From positions 61,592-125,591 of the forward strand of contig NZ_JADEYH010000018.1 in NCBI RefSeq assembly GCF_017114865.1: 64,000 nt of DNA, in the 5' to 3' direction. The position numbers and the translations under genes were made by a program. Position 1 is the stretch's first letter. Each line of letters begins with the position of its first letter. The notes beneath the pieces are model-generated. The model saw only the letters and a list, made by a program, of their open reading frames with translations. It searched no databases and was not told the DNA's origin. The stretch comes from Streptomyces verrucosisporus (GTDB lineage: Bacteria > Actinomycetota > Actinomycetes > Streptomycetales > Streptomycetaceae). Below, one piece after another: positions 45,072 through 53,374 of this stretch.

Positions 45072-45707
45072 TCAGAGTGGCTGCGGGCCACGGCGCTGCG
45101 GCAGTGGTACGACGGCTGCCCCCTCGCCCTCTTCCGGCGGCAGCCCCGCGCACTGGCACAGCAGGTCGCACCAGGCCGCCAGATGTCCGGCCGCTGCCTC
45201 CCCCGGGCCCTCCCGGGGAGTCCACGAGGCGCGGATCTCCAGCTCCGACCGCACCGCCCGGTCCGCCAGCTCCCCGAAGGAGTGGGAGTCCGCCCGCGTC
45301 ACCGTGCCGCCCTCCGCGGCGTACCCGGCCGCCCGCGCCTCCAGCGCGCCCGTCAGCCACGACCAGCTCACCTCCGGCAGCAGCGGATCCCCCGCCATCT
45401 CCGGCTCCAGCTGGGCACGGGCCAGGGTCACCACGCGGAACGAGCCCCGCCACGCCTCCTGCCCGGCCGGATCGTGCAGCAGCACGAACCGCCCGTCGGC
45501 CAGCTCTTCGCCCCCGGCCTCGACCGACGCCTCCACCGCGTGCGCGAACGGCGCCAGCCGCCTGGGCGGCGGCAGCGGGCCGAGCCGCACCTCCGGGCGC
45601 GGCCGCACCCCCGCCAGTGCCGCCACGGCCTGCCGGAAGGCCCGCGGCGCCTCCTCACCGCCGGGACCCGCCGTACCGTCCGTCTGGTGTGCTCGCGCCG
45701 CTGCCAT
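45072..45707 (-). CDS. DUF3000 protein
   Basis: The product has 211 residues from ATG 45707. Blocks FRQAVAALAGVRPRPEVRLGPLPPPRRLAPF, of which VRPRPEVRLGPLPPPRRLAP is most typical, plus DGRFVLLHDPAGQEAWRG and EVSWSWLTGALE identify DUF3000, which is found only in actinobacteria. The function is unknown. It is divergent from hemE with a 63-bp gap, an arrangement I recall as conserved in Streptomyces, so a link to haem or tetrapyrrole supply is possible but unproven. Confidence 0.85.
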   Translation of the reverse strand: MAAARAHQTDGTAGPGGEEAPRAFRQAVAALAGVRPRPEVRLGPLPPPRRLAPFAHAVEASVEAGGEELADGRFVLLHDPAGQEAWRGSFRVVTLARAQLEPEMAGDPLLPEVSWSWLTGALEARAAGYAAEGGTVTRADSHSFGELADRAVRSELEIRASWTPREGPGEAAAGHLAAWCDLLCQCAGLPPEEGEGAAVVPLPQRRGPQPL

Positions 45708-45770
45708 GAGCGGCAGCGTAGGCGGAACGGGTGCTCCGGACGGGTAGGGACACGTGCGAGACTTCTGGTT

Positions 45771-46859
45771 GTGACCGCCGACGACCGAACCGCAGCCCAG
45801 TCCCCCTCCGCAGCGGGGCCCGCCGCCCCCGCGCTCGCCGACTCCGCCTTCCTGCGGGCGTGCCGCCGCGAGCCCGTACCGCACACCCCGGTGTGGTTCA
45901 TGCGGCAGGCCGGACGCTCCCTGCCGGAGTACCGGAAGGTGCGCGAGGGCATCGGGATGCTCGACTCCTGCATGCGCCCCGATCTCGTCACCGAGATCAC
46001 CCTCCAGCCCGTCCGCCGCCACGGAGTGGACGCGGCCATCTACTTCAGCGACATCGTCGTGCCCCTCAAGGCCATCGGCCTCGACCTCGACATCAGGCCG
46101 GGAGTGGGCCCCGTCGTCGAGCGGCCCGTCCGCTCCCGCGCCGACCTGGAGCGGCTGCGCCCGCTGGAGCCGGGCGACGTGGAGTACGTCACCGAGGCCG
46201 TCCGGATGCTCACCGCCGAACTGGGCGCCACCCCGCTCATCGGCTTCGCCGGCGCCCCCTTCACCCTCGCCAGCTACCTCGTGGAGGGCGGGCCGTCCCG
46301 CAACCACGAGCACACCAAGGCGATGATGTACGGCGACCCGGAGCTGTGGGCGGACCTGCTGGACCGGCTCGCGGACATCACCACCGCCTTCCTGAAGGTG
46401 CAGATCGAGGCGGGCGCGAGCGCCGTCCAGCTCTTCGACTCCTGGGCGGGGGCCCTGGCCCCCGCCGACTACCGCGCCTCGGTGCTGCCCGCCTCCGCCA
46501 AGGTCTTCGACGCCGTCGCCCACTACGGCGTCCCCCGCATCCACTTCGGCGTCGGCACCGGAGAGCTGCTGGGCGCGATGGCCGAGGCGGGCCCGGACGT
46601 CGTCGGCGCGGACTGGCGGGTGCCGCTGGACGAGGCCGCCCGCCGGATCGGCCCGGACAGGGCCGTCCAGGGCAACCTCGACCCGGCCGTGCTCTTCGCG
46701 CCCCGCGAGGCCGTCGAGACCCAGGCGCGGCGCGTGCTGGACGCCGCCCGCGGACTGCCGGGACACATCTTCAACCTCGGCCACGGGGTGCTGCCCGACA
46801 CCGACCCCGACGCGCTCACCCGCCTGGTGGAGTACGTGCACGGGCAGACCGCGCGCTGA
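45771..46859 (+). CDS. hemE: Uroporphyrinogen decarboxylase
   Basis: This 362-aa protein starts at GTG. It converts uroporphyrinogen III to coproporphyrinogen III. Signature motifs are PVWFMRQAGRSLPEYR near residue 42, GFAGAPFTLASYLVEGG near 160 and NLGHGVLPDTDPD near the C-terminus. It feeds the coproporphyrin branch completed by hemY and hemQ about 1.5 kb further on. No strong ribosome-binding site precedes the GTG, so a short or leaderless message is possible. Confidence 0.96.
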   Translation: MTADDRTAAQSPSAAGPAAPALADSAFLRACRREPVPHTPVWFMRQAGRSLPEYRKVREGIGMLDSCMRPDLVTEITLQPVRRHGVDAAIYFSDIVVPLKAIGLDLDIRPGVGPVVERPVRSRADLERLRPLEPGDVEYVTEAVRMLTAELGATPLIGFAGAPFTLASYLVEGGPSRNHEHTKAMMYGDPELWADLLDRLADITTAFLKVQIEAGASAVQLFDSWAGALAPADYRASVLPASAKVFDAVAHYGVPRIHFGVGTGELLGAMAEAGPDVVGADWRVPLDEAARRIGPDRAVQGNLDPAVLFAPREAVETQARRVLDAARGLPGHIFNLGHGVLPDTDPDALTRLVEYVHGQTAR

Positions 46860-46890
46860 GACGGCTTCCGTCCCGGCGGGACGCACGGGA

Positions 46891-46936
46891 CGCCGGTGGG
46901 CCGGGTCTCCTTCCGGGGAGACCCGGCCCACCGGCG
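46891..46936. terminator. Bidirectional terminator between hemE and DUF4349 genes
   Basis: A perfect 20-bp stem (46891-46910 with 46917-46936) has loop TTCCGG between convergent genes. Confidence 0.9.
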
Positions 46937-46941
46937 TTCAC

Positions 46942-48117
46942 TCACCCCTTCTCCGGGGCCTCCGGGCCCTTCGGCTCCTCCGGGACGGCTCCGGGGCCTT
47001 TCGCGCGGCCGCCGTCATCCCGTACCGCGTCCGCGTCCGGTGCCGCGCCGGACGCGGCACCGGGCCCCGCCACCGATCCAGCCACCGGCCCCGGGACCGT
47101 CACCGGAGGCGTCGGCACGGCGGGCCCGGTGCGCCGCGACAGCACCCCCTTCGGACGGCACGGCAGCCAGGGGCGCACCAGCCGCCACACCAGCGCCACC
47201 AGCAGCGCCGCCGCGGCGAAGGGCAGCAGCACGCCCAGGACGACCGTGATCCAGCGGACCGTCGAGACGAAGGCGTGCCATCCGCCCGACAGGGCGTCGA
47301 GGAAGGACGGTGCGTCGTCCTCCTCCGGCTCGGCCGGCTCCGCGTCCGGCTCGCGCAGCACCAGCGTGACCGTGGCCATCCCGGTGCGGCTCTCCAGGGA
47401 CTTCAGCCGCGACTGGAGCGCCTCCAGATCCGCCTGCCGACTGCTCAGCTCGGCCTCCAGGGTCACCACGTCGGACAGCGCGGCGGCCTCGTCCATCAGC
47501 TTGCGCACCCGCTCCACGCTGGCCTTCTGCGTCCTGATCCGGCTCTCCACGTCGACCACCTGGTCGGTGACGTCCTTCGCCGAGACCTTCCGCTCGACCT
47601 GCTCGCCGAGCCCGGCCAGCTCCTCCAGCACCCCCTGGTACTCCTCGGGCGGGACCCGCAGCGTCATACGGGAGCGGTCGTGCCCCTGGGAGTCGCTGTC
47701 GGTGTCCTCCTCGGCCACGTACCCGCCCGCGGTCTCCACCACCGTGCGGGCCCGGGCCAGCTTCTCCGGCACGTCCTCGGCCGTGACGGTGAGCGAGGCC
47801 GTACGGATGACATGGGTCGCGGCCAGATCGGGCGCGTCGTCGGCCGCCCTCTCGCCGTCGGCGCTCCCGCGGTCGGCCTGCGAGGCGCCCTGCTCGTAGG
47901 CCCCCGCCTCCCGCCCTGCCTGCCGCCCCGCCTCCTGGTGGGCCGCCTCGGGCGCCGCGGCGCCCCGGTCCGCCCTGGCCCCGGCACCGCCGTCGCCGTC
48001 CCCCGCCGCGCCGCAGCCGGTGACCGCCAGCGCCGCGGCCAGCAGCAGCGCGGCCGACGCCCCGCGCCGCGCGGGCGCGCCGCCGCCGGCCGTGGCCGTG
48101 AATCCGCGTGTGAACAT
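46942..48117 (-). CDS. DUF4349 lipoprotein
   Basis: The product has 391 residues from ATG 48117, after GGGGGGAA. The signal peptide ends in a lipobox (VTGC). A disordered Ala/Glu-rich stretch follows to about residue 95. A DUF4349 domain (about 100-290) includes the coiled-coil segment DVESRIRTQKASVERVRKLM. One C-terminal membrane helix (about 300-330) precedes a Pro/Ala-rich tail. The double anchoring, lipid at one end and helix at the other, suggests an envelope-spanning or sensor-like role. The function of the family is unknown. Confidence 0.85.
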   Translation of the reverse strand: MFTRGFTATAGGGAPARRGASAALLLAAALAVTGCGAAGDGDGGAGARADRGAAAPEAAHQEAGRQAGREAGAYEQGASQADRGSADGERAADDAPDLAATHVIRTASLTVTAEDVPEKLARARTVVETAGGYVAEEDTDSDSQGHDRSRMTLRVPPEEYQGVLEELAGLGEQVERKVSAKDVTDQVVDVESRIRTQKASVERVRKLMDEAAALSDVVTLEAELSSRQADLEALQSRLKSLESRTGMATVTLVLREPDAEPAEPEEDDAPSFLDALSGGWHAFVSTVRWITVVLGVLLPFAAAALLVALVWRLVRPWLPCRPKGVLSRRTGPAVPTPPVTVPGPVAGSVAGPGAASGAAPDADAVRDDGGRAKGPGAVPEEPKGPEAPEKG

Positions 48118-48329
48118 CAATTCCCCCCAACACATCTGTGGATGTCGGGAGTTGGACGGACGGGCGCGCGGGCCGGTTGCCGGGCCACGGTAGCGAAGCG
48201 GTCACGTTCGGGACTCGGGAAAGCCACCGCCGGGCCACCGCCGCCCACCGCCGTACCCGGTGCCGTCCCGCGCCCCCTCCCGGCCGGGGCGGCGCGCCGG
48301 GGCCGGCGGCGGTCTGGGAGAGTGGAGCC

Positions 48330-49742
48330 ATGCACGTCATCGTCATCGGCGGCGGCATCTCCGGGCTCGCCGCCGCCCACCGCCTGCTGGAGGGCGGCGC
48401 GCGCGTGACCGTCCTGGAGTCCTCCCCCCGCCTCGGCGGCAAGCTGTACGCCGGCCGGATCGCGGACGCCGCCGTCGACCTGGGCGCCGAGTCGATGCTC
48501 GCCCGCCGCCCCGAGGGCCTCGACCTCGCCCGCGCCGCCGGCCTCGGCGACGCCCTCCAGCCGCCCGCCACGGGCACCGCGGCGATCTGGACCCGCGGCG
48601 AGGTCCGCCCGATGCCCACCGGCCACGTCATGGGCGTACCCGCCGACCCGGCCGTCCTCGCCGGGATCGTCTCGCCCGACGGCCTGGCCCGCGCCGCCGA
48701 GGATGCCGAACTGCCGCGCACCGAGGTCGGGGAGGACGTGGCCGTCGGCGAGTACGTCGCCGCCCGCCTCGGCCGCGAGGTCGTGGACCGGCTCGTGGAG
48801 CCGCTGCTGGGCGGGGTCTACGCCGGAGACGCCTACCGGATCTCGATGCGCGCCTCCGTACCCGCCCTGTTCGAGGCGGCCCGGAAGGAGCGCTCGCTGC
48901 TGGCCGCCGTACGCGGTGTCCGGGAACGCGCCGCGGCGAGCCGGCAGGACGGACCCGTCTTCATGGGCATCGAGGGCGGCATGGGACGGCTGCCCGCCGC
49001 CGTGGCCGACACCTGCCGCGCCGCGGGAGCCGACATCCGCACCGACGCCCCCGTGACGGAGCTGCGCCGCACCGGCGACGGCTGGACGGCTGTCGCCGCG
49101 GGCCGCCCGCTGGAGGCCGACGCGGTGGTCCTGGCCACGCCCGCCCCCGCCGCCGCACGGCTGCTGGCCGGCCTCTCCCCGTCCGCCGCGGCCGGGCTGG
49201 AGCGGATCGAGTACGCCTCCATGGCCCTGGTCACCATGGCCTTCCGCCGCCGCGACCTGACCCGCGTACCCGAGGGCCGGGGCTTCCTCGTCCCCGCCAC
49301 CGACGGCCGGGCGATCAAGGCCTCCACCTTCTCCACCAACAAGTGGCACTGGAACGCCGACCAGGACCCCGACCTGTTCGTCCTGCGCACCTCCCTGGGC
49401 CGTCACGGCGAGGAGGAGGTCCTCGGCCGCGACGACGCCGACCTGGTGGAGCTGTCCCTGGGCGATCTGGAGACCGCCATCGGGCTCACCGCCCGCCCCG
49501 CCGCCTCCACCGTCACCCGCTGGAACGGCGGACTGCCGCAGTATCCCGTCGGCCACCTCGACCGCGTCGCCCGCGTACGCCGCGACCTCGCCGACCTGCC
49601 CGGCCTGACCCTCTGCGGCGCGGCGTACGACGGGGTCGGCATCCCGGCGTGCATCGCGAGCGCCCGCACCGCCGCCGAGGCGGTGCTCCAGCCGGGATCG
49701 AGGGCCCGGCCACCGGCCGCCCCGCGCACAGGGAGAGAATGA
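48330..49742 (+). CDS. hemY: Coproporphyrinogen III oxidase CgoX (HemY/HemG-type flavoprotein)
   Basis: The product has 470 residues from ATG 48330, after GGGAGAGTGGAGCC. The FAD-binding motif IGGGISGLAAAHRLLEGG opens the protein, and the C-terminal FAD segment LTLCGAAYDGVGIPACIASA closes it. In actinobacteria this HemY-type enzyme oxidises coproporphyrinogen III to coproporphyrin III rather than acting on protoporphyrinogen. It is four bases from hemQ, the last enzyme of the same branch, so the products are co-made. Confidence 0.93.
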   Translation: MHVIVIGGGISGLAAAHRLLEGGARVTVLESSPRLGGKLYAGRIADAAVDLGAESMLARRPEGLDLARAAGLGDALQPPATGTAAIWTRGEVRPMPTGHVMGVPADPAVLAGIVSPDGLARAAEDAELPRTEVGEDVAVGEYVAARLGREVVDRLVEPLLGGVYAGDAYRISMRASVPALFEAARKERSLLAAVRGVRERAAASRQDGPVFMGIEGGMGRLPAAVADTCRAAGADIRTDAPVTELRRTGDGWTAVAAGRPLEADAVVLATPAPAAARLLAGLSPSAAAGLERIEYASMALVTMAFRRRDLTRVPEGRGFLVPATDGRAIKASTFSTNKWHWNADQDPDLFVLRTSLGRHGEEEVLGRDDADLVELSLGDLETAIGLTARPAASTVTRWNGGLPQYPVGHLDRVARVRRDLADLPGLTLCGAAYDGVGIPACIASARTAAEAVLQPGSRARPPAAPRTGRE

Positions 49743-49746
49743 ACCC

Positions 49747-50463
49747 ATGACTGCTGAACCCCGCAAGACGCCCAACGCGGGCAAGAAGGCCAAGGACCTC
49801 AACGAGGTCATCCGCTACACCCTGTGGTCCGTCTTCCGCCTGCGCGAGGCGCTGCCGGAGGACCGCGCCGGCCACGCCGACGAGGTCCGAGAGCTGTTCG
49901 ACCAGCTCGCCGCCAAGGACGTCACCGTGCGCGGCACCTACGACGTCTCCGGGCTGCGCGCCGACGCCGACGTGATGATCTGGTGGCACGCGGAGACCGC
50001 CGACGCGCTCCAGGAGGCGTACAACCTCTTCCGGCGCACCAGGCTGGGCCGCGCGATGGAGCCGGTGTGGTCCAACATGGCGCTGCACCGCCCCGCCGAG
50101 TTCAACCGCTCGCACATCCCCGCCTTCCTCGCCGACGAGGAGCCGCGCGCGTACGTGTGCGTCTACCCGTTCGTGCGCTCCTACGAGTGGTACGTCCTCC
50201 CGGACGAGGAGCGCCGCGAGATGCTGGCCGAGCACGGGAAGATGGCGCGCGGCTACCCGGACGTGCGGGCCAACACCGTCGCCTCCTTCGCGCTGGGCGA
50301 CTACGAGTGGCTGCTGGCCTTCGAGGCCGACGAGCTGCACCGCATCGTCGACCTGATGCGCCACCTGCGCGCTTCCCGCGCCCGCCTCCATGTCCGCGAG
50401 GAGATCCCCTTCTACACCGGCCGCCGCAAGGACCTGGCCGAGCTGGTGGCGGGGCTGGCGTAG
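49747..50463 (+). CDS. hemQ: Coproheme decarboxylase (HemQ/ChdC)
   Basis: This 238-aa protein of the chlorite-dismutase-like fold converts iron-coproporphyrin III (coproheme) to haem b by two peroxide-dependent decarboxylations. Blocks typical of actinobacterial HemQ include VIRYTLWSVFRL, FRRTRLGRAMEPVWSNMALHRPAEFNRSHIPAF (of which NRSHIPAF is diagnostic) and YPFVRSYEWYVLP with the conserved Tyr. It is translationally adjacent to hemY. Together with hemE this gives three of the late coproporphyrin-pathway genes in the window; the ferrochelatase is elsewhere. Confidence 0.94.
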   Translation: MTAEPRKTPNAGKKAKDLNEVIRYTLWSVFRLREALPEDRAGHADEVRELFDQLAAKDVTVRGTYDVSGLRADADVMIWWHAETADALQEAYNLFRRTRLGRAMEPVWSNMALHRPAEFNRSHIPAFLADEEPRAYVCVYPFVRSYEWYVLPDEERREMLAEHGKMARGYPDVRANTVASFALGDYEWLLAFEADELHRIVDLMRHLRASRARLHVREEIPFYTGRRKDLAELVAGLA

Positions 50464-50502
50464 CGCTCCCGGTGTGCTCCACGGGCGCACGCCCGCGGAG
50501 CG

Positions 50503-50545
50503 CGCCCGTGGCGCGGCGGCCGGGATGGCCGCCGCGCCACGGGCG
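50503..50545. terminator. Bidirectional terminator between hemQ and xylanase
   Basis: A perfect 19-bp stem (50503-50521 with 50527-50545) has loop GGGAT between convergent genes. Confidence 0.9.
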
Positions 50546-50583
50546 GGGTGCCGATGCGCTCCGGCCGGGCCGGGGCGCCGCCG

Positions 50584-51276
50584 TCAGCTCACGTAGATGT
50601 TGGAGCTGCCGCTGCTCTGGTAGCCCTCGGTCGCCATGATCATGTAGTAGTTGAAGCTGCCCATCCGCATCCCGGCCCGGGACCAGGCGTCGAAGTGGTT
50701 GCCGGTCGTGATGGTGCCGCCGGTCTTCTTCTGCTGGCGGACGCTCCAGTACTGGTCGAAGGTCCTGGTGCCCTCGACGGAGGGGGCGTTGTAGCGGGTG
50801 GTCTTGTAGATGTCGTACGTGCCGCCGTCGGTGCTGACCGTGCCCCGGTACTCACCCGTGGGCCGGTAGGTGCCCCAGTTGTCGACGATGTAGTACTCCA
50901 CCAGCGGGTTCGACGTCCAGCCGTACAGGCACAGGTAGCCGTTGCCGGACGGGTAGAAGCTGCCCGAGTAGCGCACGGTCCGGCGGCTGCCGTTGCCCCA
51001 GCCCTTGCCGCAGACGAAGTTGCCGGTGTTGCGCCACGAGGTGCTGTAGTTGCCGCCGGAGCCCATGGTCATGGAGACCGTTCCCGGGGCGTCGGTCCAG
51101 AACGAGTAGTAGTAGCCGTTGTGGTAGCCCGTCTGGTTCGAGGTGACGGTCTGGGCGTGGGCGGTGCCGGTGCCCGGCAGCATCAGCCCGGAGGTGGCGA
51201 CCGCCAGGGCGCCGGCGCGGCCGACGAAGCCCCGGCGGCTCATCGACTTGGGGGTGGGGGCGTCGTTCCTGTCCAT
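50584..51276 (-). CDS. GH11 endo-1,4-beta-xylanase, Tat-exported (XlnC-like)
   Basis: The product has 230 residues from ATG 51276, after GGAGGAAGCGAAGC. A twin-arginine signal (MSRRGFVGRAG) ends near AHA, residue about 40. The mature part of about 190 residues is a single GH11 jelly-roll. The nucleophile Glu sits in NPLVEYYIVDNWG and the acid/base Glu in MIMATEGYQSSGSS; Tyr-rich strands (TGYHNGYYYSFWTD) line the cleft. There is no xylan-binding module. Tat export of a CBM-free GH11 enzyme is the known behaviour of S. lividans XlnC. It would release xylo-oligosaccharides whose xylose is taken up by the XylFGH system 17-20 kb away. Confidence 0.94.
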   Translation of the reverse strand: MDRNDAPTPKSMSRRGFVGRAGALAVATSGLMLPGTGTAHAQTVTSNQTGYHNGYYYSFWTDAPGTVSMTMGSGGNYSTSWRNTGNFVCGKGWGNGSRRTVRYSGSFYPSGNGYLCLYGWTSNPLVEYYIVDNWGTYRPTGEYRGTVSTDGGTYDIYKTTRYNAPSVEGTRTFDQYWSVRQQKKTGGTITTGNHFDAWSRAGMRMGSFNYYMIMATEGYQSSGSSNIYVS

Positions 51277-51795
51277 GCTTCGCTTCCTCCTCGCGAAGGC
51301 CGGCCCTGGGGCCGGGCAGCGCGACACGACCCGGCGTACCGTCGGCGGCCGTGGGGGGCCACCGTGCGCCGGCGTCGTATCGACGACGGTGGGGGGATGC
51401 CGGTCGTCGTGGGGTGGCGACCGGAAGGCCCGGGCCACGGCGGGTGACCCGGCTCGACAGCGGTGGGGTCTGTCGATGCCGATAGGTTGGTCCGGCACCC
51501 CTGGGTTGTCAACAGCTCCCGGAAATTTTACGGGAGTTGAAGCCCCGTCGAGGATCTGTCGGGAGAGGGTCATGCCTGTTCAAGTCGCCATTACGGCGTC
51601 CTTCCTTCAAGCGAGATCAACGGAACCCTGGATCTGAAGACAACGAGCTGGCTACTGATCCCAAAACTTCCGGAAACCTTCCGGGGGGATGCCGAGCGAG
51701 GCGCGACGAGCCCGCGTCCGGCCGGCGCCGAGAAGTAGTGCGCGCTCCCACGCGGACCCGGCCTGCCTCGTACGCTCCAGCGACAGCGGCGTCCG
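51277..51795. other. Non-coding region upstream of the xylanase
   Basis: 519 bp carry no supported gene. The half next to the xylanase contains the candidate promoter and inverted repeat at 51508-51536. The half next to the RHS remnant shows mixed composition and only a weak 6-bp repeat (CCGGAA/TTCCGG, 51670-51684) that might help end the minus-strand RHS operon. It probably marks the edge of the inserted toxin region. Confidence 0.5.
51508..51536 (-). promoter_or_regulatory. Xylanase promoter with adjacent AT-rich inverted repeat
   Basis: On the minus strand a perfect -35 (TTGACA, 51508-51513) is followed after 17 bp by CAACCT as a weak -10. Just upstream, CTCCCG-N9-CGGGAG (51516-51536) has an AT-only centre. 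Its position immediately upstream of the -35 suits an activator or a repressor of xylanase expression. Confidence 0.5.
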
Positions 51796-52384
51796 TCACC
51801 AGTTCTCGCTGCCCTCGATCACGCGGACGGCGAGCCGGTGCGGGATCTCGGCTCTGTGCCGGTCCTCCCGCTGGTTGCGCAGGGCCTGCTCGGTCGGACT
51901 CCATCCCACGACGGCGCCGTCCTGAATGAGCAGTGCCAGTCCGGGGCGATGCCGATGCGCGCCTCCAGAGACGCGTCCGGGACCGCAAGGTCCCGCAGGC
52001 AGATCAGCTCGGCCGCCTCGGTGCCGCAGTGCAACACCGTTGCTTGCGACATGCCGAAATCGTGTACCTCGTTCGCGCGGAGCCCGTCTTGGAGAGGCGG
52101 AAGCCCGTCGGGGACGTGGATGCCGGCTTCTGCGGGAGAGCGGCCTCGGTCGGAACGTGGAGCCCGACGCCCACCAGCTCGTGACTCTCCTTGTCGAACC
52201 GGATGTCGTCCTCCTCCGGCCACAACCACCGCAGGCTGCCGAAGGTGGTCCGTACCTGCTGCTCGAACTCCGCCCTGCTCGCGAACCCGCCGACGACCAC
52301 CTGAGGTACGTCCAGGGCCAGACGCGGAGTGAAAGACAACGGGGCGTCTGTCACCACGGTGTCGATCTTTTTCAAAGCGATGTC
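51796..52384 (-). pseudogene. Frameshifted gene downstream of the immunity genes
   Basis: Three consecutive protein-like segments lie in three different frames of the minus strand: ALKKIDTVVTDAPLSF... (from about 52384 to 52090), LRANEVHDFGMSQATVLHCG... (to about 51935) and LLIQDGAVVGWSPTEQALRNQ...VIEGSENW (to the TGA at 51796). Joined, they would make about 195 residues. The start is also damaged: AGGTGG precedes CTG rather than ATG/GTG, with a TTG nine bases later. No family is recognised with confidence; the position after two immunity genes suggests a further immunity or accessory protein of the toxin operon. Sequencing error is an alternative to true decay. Confidence 0.6.
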
Positions 52385-52473
52385 CAGAAATCCACCTCAC
52401 CGAATCTGGTCGGTAGGTCGCAGCCGCATGCATGGGGAGCGACGGTGCCCCGGCCGACCGGGTGCCACGCAGT

Positions 52474-52890
52474 TCACGGCGAGGGCGATGACGCCCGGTA
52501 TGCCCGAAAGCGGGAGATTCGGACTCGCTCAGTGGTGAACGAGATTTTTTCCTCGTCTCCGATGGCCTTCACGTCGAGATCCCCTCCCGGATTCCGTGAC
52601 AACGTGATGAGGCAGTCCAGCCTCCTCGCCCACCCGTAAATTTCAATGTCCCGCACGCGGGTGAATTCGAGTGAGACTTCGAGTGCGTTGAAGTTCCTCT
52701 CCCTCCATTCTCTTGGGGTTATTTCAGTTGGTATTCTGAAGTCGAACCCCATTGCCACGACAACCCCCTCGCCGCGATCATCTACATGGACGTAAGACGG
52801 GGCTTTTCCATTCAATCCAGGAGGGTTTTCGAGGATTTCTGCAGGTGCACCTGAATCCCTGAAAATTCTTCGCCATTCCATGTCATCCAT
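52474..52890 (-). CDS. Imm50-like immunity protein, second copy
   Basis: The product has 138 residues from ATG 52890, after GAGAGGACCTTCT; its start overlaps the end of the upstream immunity gene by 8 bp. Segments FNALEVSLEFTRVRDIEIYGWARR and DLDVKAIGDEEKISFTTERVRISRFRAY (given here in part) resemble Imm50 proteins and also the neighbour (LDVREFRLEHW; ...TVRHVSAYRSS). It is probably a paralogous immunity protein. Base composition is well below the genome average, which is a sign of transfer. Confidence 0.6.
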   Translation of the reverse strand: MDDMEWRRIFRDSGAPAEILENPPGLNGKAPSYVHVDDRGEGVVVAMGFDFRIPTEITPREWRERNFNALEVSLEFTRVRDIEIYGWARRLDCLITLSRNPGGDLDVKAIGDEEKISFTTERVRISRFRAYRASSPSP

Positions 52891-53374
52891 AGAAGGTCCT
52901 CTCGTCGATCCACGGTAGTTTGTCGGTGAATCTTCTGCGATCCAACGGGCTGGCAAAGAATTGCCTATCCTGCCCCTCGGATGAACGGTAGGCGCTTACG
53001 TGTCTGACCGTAACGGAGTCGCTAGCCGTGAAGCTGCATCGCATCGTCGGCCCTTCCAGGCGAATCTCCAGTCGCCGCGGCTCCATGGGGGCTACCGCAG
53101 CCTCTGCCTCCCCTGATCCGAGCCAGTGCTCCAAGCGGAATTCTCTTACGTCCAGGAAAGCGACATGGCACTGAACTCGATCACATTCGACCCTGGCCCA
53201 ATCCGGATTCGGAGAAGTGGGCGGCTTCGCCACGTCCAGGCGGATTACGGCTGTAGGGCCTCGCCGGTTGAGGTTGATCGAACGGACGATGACGGGGCCC
53301 GGAGGGAAGTCTCCGGGGTGGACGTCAGTCAGTGCATTCGCATTCCTGATGAACTCACTCAGTTTTCGGATCAT
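52883..53374 (-). CDS. Imm50-like immunity protein, first copy
   Basis: The product has 163 residues from ATG 53374, which overlaps the last 20 bp of the RHS toxin gene, so translation is coupled. The pattern SINLNRRGPTAVIRLDVAKP ... VECDRVQCHVAFLDVREFRLEHW ... RLEIRLEGPTMRCSFTASD matches the Imm50 family of polymorphic-toxin immunity proteins as I recall it. It should bind and neutralise the RHS C-terminal domain. The GC content is low compared with the RHS core. Confidence 0.65.
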   Translation of the reverse strand: MIRKLSEFIRNANALTDVHPGDFPPGPVIVRSINLNRRGPTAVIRLDVAKPPTSPNPDWARVECDRVQCHVAFLDVREFRLEHWLGSGEAEAAVAPMEPRRLEIRLEGPTMRCSFTASDSVTVRHVSAYRSSEGQDRQFFASPLDRRRFTDKLPWIDERTFYG

